Source of the DNA: JAXLYX01 sp046351215
GTDB taxonomy: Bacteria > Myxococcota_A > Polyangia > Polyangiales > Houyiibacteriaceae
Direction of reading: 5' to 3'
Assembly: GCA_046351215.1 (NCBI GenBank)
Contig: JAXLYX010000021.1
Span: forward strand, 1-64,000
Length of the DNA stretch: 64,000 bases
Shown here: piece after piece, positions 33,742 to 42,947 of the stretch
How positions within the stretch are numbered: position 1 is the stretch's first letter
Layout of the letters: each line of letters begins with the position of its first letter
Notes under the pieces: model-generated
The model's input: only the letters and a program-made list of their open reading frames with translations
Told to the model about the DNA's origin: nothing
Databases searched by the model: none
Position numbers and translations under genes: made by a program

Positions 33742-34905
33742 ATGGTCGATCTCCTCTCGCCCCCTCGGCGTATCCGCGCTGCATGGGCGGCGTTTGCAAC
33801 GGTGGGTGCGCTCGGTCTGGCCGGCACCGCTTGTGACTCGGAGGCCCCGTCCAGCGGAGGCCCGACGACCGGCGGGGACGCCGGCTCGACGCTCTGCACG
33901 CCGCCCCGGACGGCTGGGATCGTCGACTGCACTGTCGGCTACGATCACAATCCCTGCGAAGTGGGCACGCTCGACCTGCCGATCGACACCCTCGAGCTCC
34001 CCGTGCCAGCGAACGGGAACGTGACCGACGGGCTGAACCTCGACGGGCAGAGCACGTCGAGTGCGAGCGATCCCGCGGGCTGCTTCGTCATGGACTCGAA
34101 GGCGAGTCCGACCGCGACCCTCGCGAGCGTGGACAACGCGATGGCGAGCGTCGCGACCGCGCTCGTCCCCCTCGGCCTCGACCTCGCCCAGGCGTTCGCG
34201 AGCGCGGTCGACCGGAGCACGACGGCCTCGCCCCCCGTCGACCTCTCGTTCCGCCTCGGGAACTGGCGCGGTACCGCGAGCGACGAATGCGTCACCGTCT
34301 ACGAGGCGGAGCAACGGACGGGTCTCCGCACGGCGACCCTCATGGCACTCTCGGGTGGAACGACCCCTCCGTTCTCGCCCGGACGAGCGGTTCCCTTGTC
34401 GCTCCACCTCGTGCGGAACGGCTGCACCCCGGACGCGACCGCGGGCATCACGTGCGAAGCCGAGATCGCGATCTCGCTCGAGGCGCCGAGGCTCCGCCTC
34501 CACGTCGAGCCCGCGGGCGACACGTGGACGCTCGTGACGAATCGGCCGCGGAATCCGTCCGCGGCGACCGTCACGTATCCCTCCATGCTCGCCGGCGCCG
34601 TCCGGTTCTGGGACCAGGACGGCCTCGCCAGCCCGCGGCGCTGCGACGACGGGCTCGCGAACGAAGCGGGGACCCTCGCCTACGAGCTCGAGCGCGCGGC
34701 GCCGGCGCTCGGCCTCGACGCCGCCGGAGCCATCGCGCTCTGCGAGGCCTTCGCATCCCGGCTCGACGCGCGCACCGGTCCCGAGACCACGGGAGGGCGC
34801 TCCCTCGAAGCCTGCGGCACGACGACGACGAGCCGTCCGAACGCGCTCTCCGTCGGCCTCTACCTCGGCTCCGGCTACGTCGCGGCGACGACGTTCAGGC
34901 CCTGA
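33742..34905 (+). CDS. lipoprotein of unknown function, 387 residues
   Basis: The signal ends in LAGTACDSE, followed by a Gly/Ser/Thr-rich linker. The mature protein has eight or more scattered Cys (TLCTPP, VDCTVGYDHNPCEVG) and beta-rich segments (LELPVPANGNVTDGLNLDG). This resembles the many plasma-membrane or outer-membrane lipoproteins of Myxococcota, without a named domain. GAGGAACC precedes the ATG. The 137-bp gap to the divergent kinase set must hold both promoters, but no clear -35/-10 was seen. Confidence 0.78.
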   Translation: MVDLLSPPRRIRAAWAAFATVGALGLAGTACDSEAPSSGGPTTGGDAGSTLCTPPRTAGIVDCTVGYDHNPCEVGTLDLPIDTLELPVPANGNVTDGLNLDGQSTSSASDPAGCFVMDSKASPTATLASVDNAMASVATALVPLGLDLAQAFASAVDRSTTASPPVDLSFRLGNWRGTASDECVTVYEAEQRTGLRTATLMALSGGTTPPFSPGRAVPLSLHLVRNGCTPDATAGITCEAEIAISLEAPRLRLHVEPAGDTWTLVTNRPRNPSAATVTYPSMLAGAVRFWDQDGLASPRRCDDGLANEAGTLAYELERAAPALGLDAAGAIALCEAFASRLDARTGPETTGGRSLEACGTTTTSRPNALSVGLYLGSGYVAATTFRP

Positions 34906-34914
34906 GAGCGATCG

Positions 34915-35298
34915 TCACCGCGGCGGGCGGCCGGCCGTGGTCCCGTAGTGGAGCGTCCGCTCGTTCACGAGGATGCCGTCCTCGAACGTGAGCTCGACCA
35001 TGAAGCGGTTCGGACCGAAATCGTAGACCCAGACGTCGACCTGGACGGTGACGGTCGTGGTCGAGCCCGTTCCCGCCGCGGCGCCGCGGACGTAGCCGAA
35101 CACGGTGCGCGTGACCGCACGCGACGTGACGGACGTCGGCTCGCCGCAGAGGGCCCGAACGTACGCTTGCGACTCGCCCGTGTCGATGACGCGGCGCTTG
35201 CACTGGAGGGCCGACGCGCTCTCGGGCGCGGCGGCGAAGATCCCGAGCACGCCGAGGGCGAGCAGGACGACTCGGAGGGAGGGGAGCGGTGGGAGCAT
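34915..35298 (-). CDS. DUF2845-family exported protein
   Basis: 127 residues with a signal peptide ending in SASA. The mature part begins LQCKRRVIDTGESQAYVRALCGEPTSV, two Cys spaced about 20 apart, then VWVYDFGPNRFMVELTFEDG. This is the DUF2845 pattern: a small periplasmic domain, related in fold to SmpA/BamE-like lipoproteins. Function unknown. It is convergent with the lipoprotein gene on its left (9 bp between stops). Confidence 0.85.
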   Translation of the reverse strand: MLPPLPSLRVVLLALGVLGIFAAAPESASALQCKRRVIDTGESQAYVRALCGEPTSVTSRAVTRTVFGYVRGAAAGTGSTTTVTVQVDVWVYDFGPNRFMVELTFEDGILVNERTLHYGTTAGRPPR

Positions 35299-35432
35299 TC
35301 GGCCTCGACGTGGGACGCAGGAGGTCGTGCGCCCATTCCCGAAAACGTAGGCCCCGACGGCGCCCTCCGCACGGGGCGTCGGGCGGGCTCGTCCGGCGGA
35401 CCCGGTGTAGATTGCGGGATCCCCTGCATCGG

Positions 35433-36449
35433 ATGTCGAAGATGTCGAATCCCAACGGATTTCCGCCTGCGCTCCTCGAGTGGATCGAGCGCTCCTTCAC
35501 CTGCGAGTTCGCGACCGTGACCTCGGCCGGGCAGCCGCTCACCCATCCCATCACGCCCCACGCGTCGGTCGACGGCCGCACGGTCGATCTCGCCACGGGC
35601 CTCGCGTATCCGCTCAAGGCCGAGCGCGCGCGGAACCACCCGAAGGTGGGGATCCTCTTCTCCGATCCGACGGGCACGGGCATGCGCCGCGCACCCGTCG
35701 TCTTCGTGAAGGGCGAGGCCACCGTCCGCGACGCCGATCTGCAGGCCAACACCGATCGCTACGTCGCGCTCTCGATGGCGAAGTTCTCGACGATCGGTCG
35801 CCTGCTCCCGACCTCCCTGCACCGGACCGGGACCTGGTACTACGCGCGCATCTGGATCCACGTGACGCCGCTCGAGATCTTCGTCTTCCCCGACGGCGAC
35901 ACGAACCAGGCGCCCGAGGTGTGGAAGGCCGCGCCGGGCACGCATGCGGCCCCGTCCGACCCCAAGCCCGCGAAGTCGCGCGCGCAGGGCGGGAACGCCT
36001 TCGAAGCGCCTCCCGACTTCCGTGAAGGGCTGCGCTACTCCCTCGCCCATCTCGGCAAGCCCGTCCTCACGGTCGTCGACGCGCAGGGCTTCCCCGTGCC
36101 GACGCGCATGCTGGACGCCCGCCTCGAGGGCGACGAGCTCGTGCTGACGTCGCCCCGGCATCGGCTCGCGCCCCTCGCGGGCAAGGCCTGCGTGACCTTC
36201 CACATGCATCCCGAGAGGTTCACGTCGCAGGAGAACCTGGTGTTCGTCGGAGAAGCCCGCGAGACGCCCGAGGGCGCACGCGTGCGCATCGAGCGGCAGA
36301 TCGGCTCCTTCAGCCTGGGACGCTCCCTCTTCGACACGGCGCGCAACGTGCTCGGACGCGGCAAGGAGCTGCACCGTCGCATGCGCATGGAGGCCGAGCG
36401 GCGCGGCCAGCCGGTGCCCGCGATCCGCCTCCCGCGCGATCGACGCTGA
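35433..36449 (+). CDS. duplicated PPOX-fold (pyridoxamine phosphate oxidase-like) protein
   Basis: 338 residues from ATG 35433 (a second ATG nine bases later is also possible). The first half (FATVTSAGQPLTHPITPHAS, NHPKVGILFSDPTGTG) is a split-barrel flavin-binding-type fold. The second half repeats the pattern (VLTVVDAQGFPVPTRML, FTSQENLVFVGEA). Such proteins bind FMN, F420 or haem and act as oxidoreductases or as sequestering proteins. It is cytoplasmic. Which cofactor it binds cannot be told from the sequence. Confidence 0.85.
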   Translation: MSKMSNPNGFPPALLEWIERSFTCEFATVTSAGQPLTHPITPHASVDGRTVDLATGLAYPLKAERARNHPKVGILFSDPTGTGMRRAPVVFVKGEATVRDADLQANTDRYVALSMAKFSTIGRLLPTSLHRTGTWYYARIWIHVTPLEIFVFPDGDTNQAPEVWKAAPGTHAAPSDPKPAKSRAQGGNAFEAPPDFREGLRYSLAHLGKPVLTVVDAQGFPVPTRMLDARLEGDELVLTSPRHRLAPLAGKACVTFHMHPERFTSQENLVFVGEARETPEGARVRIERQIGSFSLGRSLFDTARNVLGRGKELHRRMRMEAERRGQPVPAIRLPRDRR

Positions 36450-36479
36450 GCGCTTCCGCTCGGGAGGCGAGGGACGGTC

Positions 36480-39400
36480 TCATCGGTTCGGGCAGAAGAC
36501 GACGTCGAAGCCCGTCTGCGCCGGGCAGGTGTGGAGCCCGTCCGCGTCGTCGTAGGCATAGGAGTAGACGCTCGGGCACATCGTCTGCAGGCGGTTCACG
36601 TAGCCGCTCTGCACGACAGGTCCCGACGAGCACTGCTGCGGGCTGATCGGAGGCGTCGGGCAACAGTAGTCCACCGTGGGCGACGACTGCTCCGACTGGC
36701 CGTAGCCCCACGGCGCCGGGTAGTTCAGCTTCTTGCACGGCGACATGCAGCCGATGACGCGGCCGGGATTGCGCGGATCCATCACCCGGAGGTCGACGGC
36801 CGCGTACTGCGGGAAGCGCCCGCCTTCGCTCAGGTCCTCGGCGCTCGGGCATTGCGAGAGCTCGAGCCCGCCGCAGTCCGAGGGCACGCAGCCGGGCTCG
36901 TTCGCGCCAGGGCCGCGCGGCGTGACGCGGAAGGGGAGCGTGTACCCGTCGACCTGGCTCGTGTTGTACCAGGTGACGCAGCTGGCAGGCGCACCCTGCG
37001 GCGCGCACGTGCGCGGATCGGCCCAGGTCACCTCGAACTTCGACTCGATCGGCGGCTGGCAGCCGGAGGCCGGGCACGGTCCCGAGCTCTGTCCGGTCGT
37101 GCAGTTGTCGCCGTTCGCATCGCAGCCGGTGCGCGGCCAGAAGCGCGTGGAGGCGAGCGCCGTGTCCGGCACGGGCACGTCGTAGCACTCCCCCGGATCG
37201 ATGCGGCGCCCGCGCGTCCCCGGAACGTTCGTCGATTGATCGAGCCAGAGGGTCTCGCCGCAGTTGTTGCGGACGCGCAGCCGCGACGTGGGCGAAGCGC
37301 CGCAGCTCGCGGAGGTCGTGCCGCCGCTCGTCCCGCCGGTGCTCGTGCCGCCGCCCGAGCTCGTGCCGCCGCTGCTGCCACCGCGGACGAACTGGAACCA
37401 GTTGAGGTTCGCGAAGTCCGCGGGCTGCGCGCTCTTGAAGACGACGTGCACGTCGTGGACGCCGGAGGGCGAGGAGGCGACGGCCGCCGGCACCGTCCGC
37501 CAGGTCTGCCAGCCGCCGGTGTCGGCGATCGCGAACGAGCCGAGGAGCGGACCGTCCTTCGAGTCGACGTGGAATTCGACGAGGCCCGAGACCCCGCTCG
37601 CGGCGCCCGACGCGACGCGCGCGTCGATGCGCGTCGCGCCTCCCTGCCCGAAGGCCACGCCGCGATAGACGAGCGAGTCCCCGTTCGCGATCCAGCCGGC
37701 GTCGAATCCGGCGCCGACGTCGGTGCAGTCCTCGAAGAGCACGCCGCTCGCTCCGTCGCGGCTCTCCGCCTCGATGCGCGTGAAGGCGTCGCGCACGGAC
37801 GCAGGCACGAAGCGGAGCCAGTTCACGTTCAGGAAGTCCGAAGGCTGACCGCTCGTGAAGACGAGATAGAGGTCGTGCGTTCCCGCCGCTCCCGCCACGT
37901 CGGCGTGCTTCGTGGTCCAGGTCTGCCAACCCCCGGTCGGTCCGACCCCGACGGTCCCGACGCGAGGGCCCGTCGTGGAGTCGAGGCGCAGCTCGATCGT
38001 CCCCGTGGCGGCGTTCGCCCCGGAGGCTACGCGGACGTCGACCGAGCCGGCGCCGTTCGTTCCGAACGCGACGTTCCGGAAGGCGAGCCAGTCGCCGTTC
38101 GCGATCCAGCCGGCGTTGAACCCGCCTCCGGTGTCCGTCGTGGTCTGGAAGAGCACGCCGCTCTCGGTGTCCCGGTTCTCGGCCTCGAGGGTCGCGTAGG
38201 CGTCGCGCTGCGTCGCGCCCGCGTAGGGCGAGAGGTAGGCGCCGTCGAGGATCGCGCGCGGCTGCCCCGGCATCGTCCATGCGACCTCGAGGTGATCGCC
38301 CTGCAGACCGTCCTTGGCGAGCGCCTCGATGTAGTAGCGCCGACCGGCCTCGAGGCGGATCGACGACGAGCGCTGGCTCGCCTGCTTCTCGAACTCACCG
38401 ACGCTCGTCCATCCGTCGACGCTCGCGATGCGGCGCTTGGTCGACGCGTCCTCGTTCGTTCCGAGATGGAGCTCCGAGGAGTCGTCGCTCGCGAGGAAGA
38501 AGACGTAGTCGCCCGTGAGGGGGGGTACCACGTAGCCGCGGATGCGCGTGCCGAAGCGATCGGCGCGGTCCACGGGCGTCGCGAAGCGCGACAGCGATTC
38601 GCGCGACGAGGGCTGGCCGGGGAAGCGCGGATTCGACGAGAAGGTGGCGAGGGTCGTCGTCTCGTCGAGCCCGTCCCAGTACTCGGCGACGATCGAGCCC
38701 TGCCCCTGGCCGGGCGGAGGCGGCGTCCCGGGACGGTAGACGCGGACGTAGTCGACGAGCATCTGCGCCGGGAACGGAGTCGAGCCGTTCGGATCGCCCG
38801 GCCAGTTCCCGCCGACGGCGAGGTTCAGGATCAGGAAGAACGGATGGTCGTAGACCCAGCGCCCGCCGCGCGTGTCGCTCGGCGTCCGCGTCGCGTAGAG
38901 CTGTCCGTCCACGTAGAAGCGCACGACGTTCGTCTGCCATTCGAGGGCGAATTCGTGGAATCCGTCGGCGAAGCGCGCTCCGTTCGGGAGCGTGTAGCCC
39001 GCGCTCACGCCGTTGCCGCCGGAGTAGCCGGGGCCGTGCAGCGTGCCGTAGGCGGTGGAGGGCGTCTGACCGACGACCTCCATCACGTCGATCTCGCCGC
39101 AGGTCGGCCAACCGACGCTGCCGATGTCGGCCCCGAGCATCCAGAACGCGGGCCAGATGCCGGCCCCGCCGGGCACCTTGATGCGCGCTTCCACGCGCCC
39201 GTACTGGAGCGTGAAGCGGCCCGCCGTGTTCATGCGGCCCGAGCTGTACTGACAGGTCCCGTACCAGCACGAGCTCCCGGGCACGGTCTCGCGCCGCGCC
39301 GTGATCGCGAGCGAGCCGCGGCCGTCCATGGAGACGTTCTCCGGCCGCGACGAGTAGTACTCGCGCTCGTTGTTGCCGAAGCCCGAGCCACCGACCTCGA

Positions 39401-39668
39401 GCTGCCACTTCGACGCATCGGGGCCCGAGCCCGCGGGGCCGTTGAACTCGTCGGCCCAGACGAGCTCCCAGCCCGCGGGAGCGAGCGGGAGCTCCTGCTG
39501 CCCGAGATCGAAGGCGTCTCCGGAGTCCCCGGGCTCCGAGCCGGGTCCCCCCACGCAGGCCGCGAGACCGAGCGCACAGAGTGCGACGACGAGACGGTGG
39601 CGTCGGACGATCGAGACTTCGGCGGGGCCCCTCGTGAGGCCGGTGGATCGAGGACGAGGGCTTCGCAT
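36480..39668 (-). CDS. secreted GH16 glucanase fused to PA14, two CBM6 and a thaumatin-like domain
   Basis: 1062 residues from the ATG at 39668 (GGAGGTACCGAC upstream). The order is: lipoprotein signal (GLAAC); GH16 beta-glucanase (about 65-305) with catalytic GEIDVMEVVG near 188; PA14-like domain (about 325-455) with YVFFLASDDSSELHL; two CBM6 domains (about 485-620 and 625-760) starting YATLEAENRDTESGV and FTRIEAESRDGASGV; a Gly/Ser/Thr linker; then a thaumatin-like domain (about 785-1062) rich in Cys, with the terminal segment HTCPAQTGFDVVFCP. GH16 and CBM6 act on beta-1,3-glucan and thaumatin-like proteins bind it, so fungal or algal wall attack is likely (inference). Confidence 0.93.
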   Translation of the reverse strand: MRSPRPRSTGLTRGPAEVSIVRRHRLVVALCALGLAACVGGPGSEPGDSGDAFDLGQQELPLAPAGWELVWADEFNGPAGSGPDASKWQLEVGGSGFGNNEREYYSSRPENVSMDGRGSLAITARRETVPGSSCWYGTCQYSSGRMNTAGRFTLQYGRVEARIKVPGGAGIWPAFWMLGADIGSVGWPTCGEIDVMEVVGQTPSTAYGTLHGPGYSGGNGVSAGYTLPNGARFADGFHEFALEWQTNVVRFYVDGQLYATRTPSDTRGGRWVYDHPFFLILNLAVGGNWPGDPNGSTPFPAQMLVDYVRVYRPGTPPPPGQGQGSIVAEYWDGLDETTTLATFSSNPRFPGQPSSRESLSRFATPVDRADRFGTRIRGYVVPPLTGDYVFFLASDDSSELHLGTNEDASTKRRIASVDGWTSVGEFEKQASQRSSSIRLEAGRRYYIEALAKDGLQGDHLEVAWTMPGQPRAILDGAYLSPYAGATQRDAYATLEAENRDTESGVLFQTTTDTGGGFNAGWIANGDWLAFRNVAFGTNGAGSVDVRVASGANAATGTIELRLDSTTGPRVGTVGVGPTGGWQTWTTKHADVAGAAGTHDLYLVFTSGQPSDFLNVNWLRFVPASVRDAFTRIEAESRDGASGVLFEDCTDVGAGFDAGWIANGDSLVYRGVAFGQGGATRIDARVASGAASGVSGLVEFHVDSKDGPLLGSFAIADTGGWQTWRTVPAAVASSPSGVHDVHVVFKSAQPADFANLNWFQFVRGGSSGGTSSGGGTSTGGTSGGTTSASCGASPTSRLRVRNNCGETLWLDQSTNVPGTRGRRIDPGECYDVPVPDTALASTRFWPRTGCDANGDNCTTGQSSGPCPASGCQPPIESKFEVTWADPRTCAPQGAPASCVTWYNTSQVDGYTLPFRVTPRGPGANEPGCVPSDCGGLELSQCPSAEDLSEGGRFPQYAAVDLRVMDPRNPGRVIGCMSPCKKLNYPAPWGYGQSEQSSPTVDYCCPTPPISPQQCSSGPVVQSGYVNRLQTMCPSVYSYAYDDADGLHTCPAQTGFDVVFCPNR

Positions 39669-39792
39669 GTCGGTACCTCCGACCCGCTCCGTGGGCCCCG
39701 GGGTCCCGGTCCATCTCGAAAATCGACGGCACCGGTCGAATTCCGGACGGACCTCTCGGGGCGCCCCCACGGAGGGGACAGTGGAGGTCCGT

Positions 39793-41205
39793 ATGTCGTC
39801 TCGCTTCGCTCGTCCGTCCGCCCGCCTCGCCCTCTTCGCGCTCCTGCTCTCCGCCTGCGATTGCGGCTCCTCGCCCACACCGAGCGGAGGCGGCGGCTCG
39901 AGCGGCACCTCCACCGACGCGTCGATCGGGACACTCGACGGAGGCGACGCGGCCTCGAACGGCAGCGGGGCCGTGGTCCCGATGGGTGACGGTGGCACGC
40001 GCACCGAGTACTGCGAGGGCTCCGGGCCACCCGTGCTCGTCGAAGGAGACGGGCGCACGCTGTGCACGGGCCAGCTCGCGGGCACGGTCTTCCGCCGGGC
40101 GATCTGCACCTGCGGTCCCTTCTCGGCGAACGGCGGCCTGCGCACGCGTTCGTTCGACAGCGCGGTGGGGATGTCGATGGATCTCGCGGGCGGCGCCTCC
40201 GTCGGCGTGAACGGCCTCTTCAACCCGAACGGCGCGGTCGATCTCGGGGGCTCGCTCGAGATCGGCGGCTCGCAGGCGGTGTTGAACGGCGACACCTCGG
40301 TGCACGGGAAGCTCGCGGTCGACGGGGAGATCTCGTTCGCCGGCAAGGCGCTCGTGGTCGACGGCGACGTCGTCGCCAACGGGAAGGTGCAGGGAGGCTC
40401 GCTCTCGACGACGGGCGCGCTGCACGTGCCGCCGGGCGCCGTCGTCAGCGCGGCGGGTGCACCGACGCCGGTCTACGATGCCACCCCCGTCGCCGATCCG
40501 TGCGAGTGCGGCGCCTCGACCTTCCTCGACGTGGCCGCGCTCGTCCGCACGTACGCGGAGCACAACGACGATGCATCCGTGACGGGGTGGAATCCGGGCG
40601 TCGCGACGAATTTCTCGGACGGAGACTCGCTCGACGTGCCCTGCGGCCGCTTCCATCTCGAGGGGCTCGCGGGCACGGGTGCGTTCACGATCCGCGTCCA
40701 CGGCCGTGCCGCGCTCTTCGTCGAGGGCTCGGTGAACGTCGGGAGCCTCTCCGTCGTCCTCGATCCGGGCGCGGAGCTCGACCTCTTCGTCGAGGGGAGC
40801 GTCACGGCGATCTCGACGCTGATGCTCGGGAGCTCGGACGCCCCGCGGAAGGTCCGACTCTACGTCGGCGGCACGACGCTGAACCTCCAGGGCGCGAGCG
40901 TCGCCGCGGGGAACGTCTACGCACCCCACGCGAACCTCACGACCGGCGGCAGCGGTCTCGTGCTCCACGGCTCGCTCTTCGTCGGGAGCGTGAACCCCAA
41001 CGGGGATCTCGAGATCCACTACGATCGCGGCGTGACCGCCTCGGCGTCGGAGTGCGAGCCGCCCCAGGGCTGCACGAGCTGCCTCGACTGCGGCGGTCAG
41101 GCCTGCCACGCGGGAGCGTGCGGGAGCTGCGCGACCGATGCCGATTGTTGCAGCCCCTACGTCTGCCGTCAGGGGAGCTGCACTCTCGGCGTCGCGATCG
41201 AGTAG
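39793..41205 (+). CDS. lipoprotein with a polymer-forming-like beta-helix region
   Basis: 470 residues from the ATG at 39793 (GGAGG eight bases before). The lipobox LLSAC is followed by Asp/Gly/Ser linkers. The middle (about 110-410) consists of short beta repeats such as FNPNGAVDLGGSLEIGGS and LVVDGDVVANGKVQGG, resembling the DUF7305/bactofilin-like solenoid seen in myxobacterial exported proteins. The C-terminus is Cys-rich (CTSCLDCGGQACHAGACGSC). It is divergent from the GH16 gene over 124 bp. Probably a structural surface protein; function unproven. Confidence 0.8.
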   Translation: MSSRFARPSARLALFALLLSACDCGSSPTPSGGGGSSGTSTDASIGTLDGGDAASNGSGAVVPMGDGGTRTEYCEGSGPPVLVEGDGRTLCTGQLAGTVFRRAICTCGPFSANGGLRTRSFDSAVGMSMDLAGGASVGVNGLFNPNGAVDLGGSLEIGGSQAVLNGDTSVHGKLAVDGEISFAGKALVVDGDVVANGKVQGGSLSTTGALHVPPGAVVSAAGAPTPVYDATPVADPCECGASTFLDVAALVRTYAEHNDDASVTGWNPGVATNFSDGDSLDVPCGRFHLEGLAGTGAFTIRVHGRAALFVEGSVNVGSLSVVLDPGAELDLFVEGSVTAISTLMLGSSDAPRKVRLYVGGTTLNLQGASVAAGNVYAPHANLTTGGSGLVLHGSLFVGSVNPNGDLEIHYDRGVTASASECEPPQGCTSCLDCGGQACHAGACGSCATDADCCSPYVCRQGSCTLGVAIE

Positions 41206-41260
41206 GCCTCGATCACGCGCGGTCCGAGCGAGCAGCCGTCGGACGTCCGCGCGTGGAGCG

Positions 41261-41887
41261 TCAGAGGAACTTCACGATGAGCGCGATGATCTCGGAATTG
41301 ACGGGCACGGGGAGGCCGTCGACGAGGACCGTGCCCTTCACGGAGGCCGGCTCGCCGAGCTGGATCTGCGCCTGCCTGTACGTCAGCTCGAGGTCGCGGA
41401 AGCCCATGGTGTGTCCGTCCATCTTCCCTCCGTGGAAGACGAGGGGGTCCTCCGCCGGCGTGTTGGCCGTGACGACGATGCTCTGCGAGAAGAGGCTCTT
41501 CTTGTACGCGAGCCCGAGCTCGAGGGTGCCGGAGACCGTCTGCCCCTCGGCGAGCACGTACTCGTCCAGGCTGATCACGAGGAGGACGCGCGTCCGGAGG
41601 ACGTCGACCGACGCGTCGACGGTCATCGTGTCGTTGTCGACGATCCGGCCGAGGTCGAGGCTCGTGCCCTGGAGCGAGACGTTGTCGAGACTCCCGCTCA
41701 GCTGGCTCCAGTCGATCTTCGTCACCGACGAGCCGAGGGCACCGAGCGCGTAGCCGGCCTTCTCTTCGTTCGTCAGCTCGTCTGCCGAAGAGGAGCCCCC
41801 GCCCCCCGAGACGGTCTGTCCCCCCGTGTCACAGGCCGCGAGAACGAGCGACATCACCATTGCGAGTAGGATCGACTGCTTCTTCAT
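41261..41887 (-). CDS. small lipoprotein of unknown function
   Basis: 208 residues from the ATG at 41887 (MKKQSILLAMVMSLVLAAC; lipobox VLAAC). The ATG nine bases earlier sits directly on the ribosome site and is rejected. The mature part is beta-rich and has a Val/Asp/Thr composition (GTLELGLAYKKSLFSQSIVV). No family is recognised. The leader upstream contains two stem-loops (41910-41958). It is convergent with the solenoid lipoprotein gene. Confidence 0.7.
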   Translation of the reverse strand: MKKQSILLAMVMSLVLAACDTGGQTVSGGGGSSSADELTNEEKAGYALGALGSSVTKIDWSQLSGSLDNVSLQGTSLDLGRIVDNDTMTVDASVDVLRTRVLLVISLDEYVLAEGQTVSGTLELGLAYKKSLFSQSIVVTANTPAEDPLVFHGGKMDGHTMGFRDLELTYRQAQIQLGEPASVKGTVLVDGLPVPVNSEIIALIVKFL

Positions 41888-42224
41888 CGGACTCATCCCT
41901 TCGGTTCGGAGGGCGCAAGACGCCCTTCGCACGACCGTCTCCCGAGGGAGTCGGTCGTCCGTCGTCTCTGTCTCGTCGGTGCGCTGCTCGGGGAAGCGAC
42001 GTCGCGTCACGTCCCCCGAGAGAGCGCCGAACGTGCAGCGAGACATCGCACGTCCCGGATCGTTTCATCCATCGACACGAGTTGACTCGCGACGTCATTT
42101 CCTGGGACGCGGCGCATTGACCGACGTGGCCAGAACACGGTTCGTTCCGGCCCCGTGCGCGGAGCCCGAGCGCCTCGAGAGCGCTTTCCGAAGCACGTTG
42201 CTCCCTTGGCTCGTTCGGCCGAGC
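41888..42224. other. 337-bp divergent intergenic region
   Basis: It lies between the small lipoprotein gene and the rightward hypothetical gene. It holds two hairpins near the lipoprotein end. I see no protein-coding frame with a believable composition, except a possible N-terminal extension of the rightward gene from a TTG at 42117. Confidence 0.6.
41910..41958 (-). promoter_or_regulatory. two stem-loops in the leader of the small lipoprotein gene
   Basis: An outer palindrome spans 41931-41958: ACGACCG / CGGTCGT arms, a T-T mismatch, then CTCCC / GGGAG around a 2-nt centre (12 of 13 pairs). A second stem, AGGGCG / CGCCCT with loop CAAGA, spans 41910-41926, 23 nt before the ATG. They could act as an operator or as a leader RNA structure controlling translation. 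Confidence 0.45.
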
Positions 42225-42947
42225 ATGGGTCGATCGGTCGACGTCCGACCGCACGAGGCATCCGTCGTGGGAACAGACGACCCCGAGAAGAAGCTCCCGG
42301 CGTGCACCGTCACGCGGCTCTCCGAGCCCGTCGACGTGCCTCCCGAACAGCGCCTCGTGCAACGAGCGCTCGGCCACGGCGAAGTCCTCGTCCTCGGTCG
42401 CGACGGCGGCTCGCTGCACGACGCCTCCGGAGGGCTCGTCCGCGCGTGGCGATTCGAGCCTCGGTTCCCGGGCTGGGATCCCTCGCTGTCGGCGCTCGGC
42501 AACCAGCTCCGAACGGCCGTGTCGGGCACGGGGGACGTCTTCTTCGTCGCCGACGAAACGTTGGCCCGTTTCCGGACGGACGCGGACGCCCTCGACGCGC
42601 TCGGCGAGCTGCCGATGGCCCCCGAGCGCATCGCGGCCTCGGAGCGCGGCGAGCTCGTGGCCACCGTCTCCCTGGGCCTCCGTGCCTGGGTCTTCCGCGT
42701 CGCCGACGGCTTCGTCTCGGGCCCCTATCGCTGGACTTCGCCCTACCCCGGCGGCCCCGACGAGCTCCGCTTCCACGCCGACGACTCCGAGCTCGTCGTG
42801 ACGACGTCCTACACGACGCCGTTGGGCGACGACGCCTGGGATCTGCATGCGTGGACGATCGATCTCCCGTTCCGGCCGCCCCGCCCCCGCGTCGACGCTA
42901 GGCGCCGAGGTAGGGCTGTCCGAGCGCGTCGTGCAGCTTCGCGCTGA
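42225..42947 (+). CDS. hypothetical protein with beta-propeller-like repeats
   Basis: 240 residues from ATG 42225; the start is uncertain. The central part (LALGNQLRTAVSGTGDVFFV-like NQLRTAVSGTGDVFFVADE, FRTDADALDALGELPMAPER, RGELVATVSLGLRAWVFRV, LRFHADDSELVVTTS) looks like four-stranded WD40/YVTN-type blades. The last 15 residues are Arg/Ala only and overlap the convergent gene's end by 50 bp, so the true C-terminus may be disturbed. The antisense frames here are Arg-rich shadows. No function assigned. Confidence 0.5.
   Translation: MGRSVDVRPHEASVVGTDDPEKKLPACTVTRLSEPVDVPPEQRLVQRALGHGEVLVLGRDGGSLHDASGGLVRAWRFEPRFPGWDPSLSALGNQLRTAVSGTGDVFFVADETLARFRTDADALDALGELPMAPERIAASERGELVATVSLGLRAWVFRVADGFVSGPYRWTSPYPGGPDELRFHADDSELVVTTSYTTPLGDDAWDLHAWTIDLPFRPPRPRVDARRRGRAVRARRAASR

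Noticed and set aside
36531..39989. Very long rightward frame antisense to the GH16/thaumatin gene
   Set aside because: Composition is Arg/Ala/Val-biased with no motifs, while the leftward frame shows five recognisable domains.
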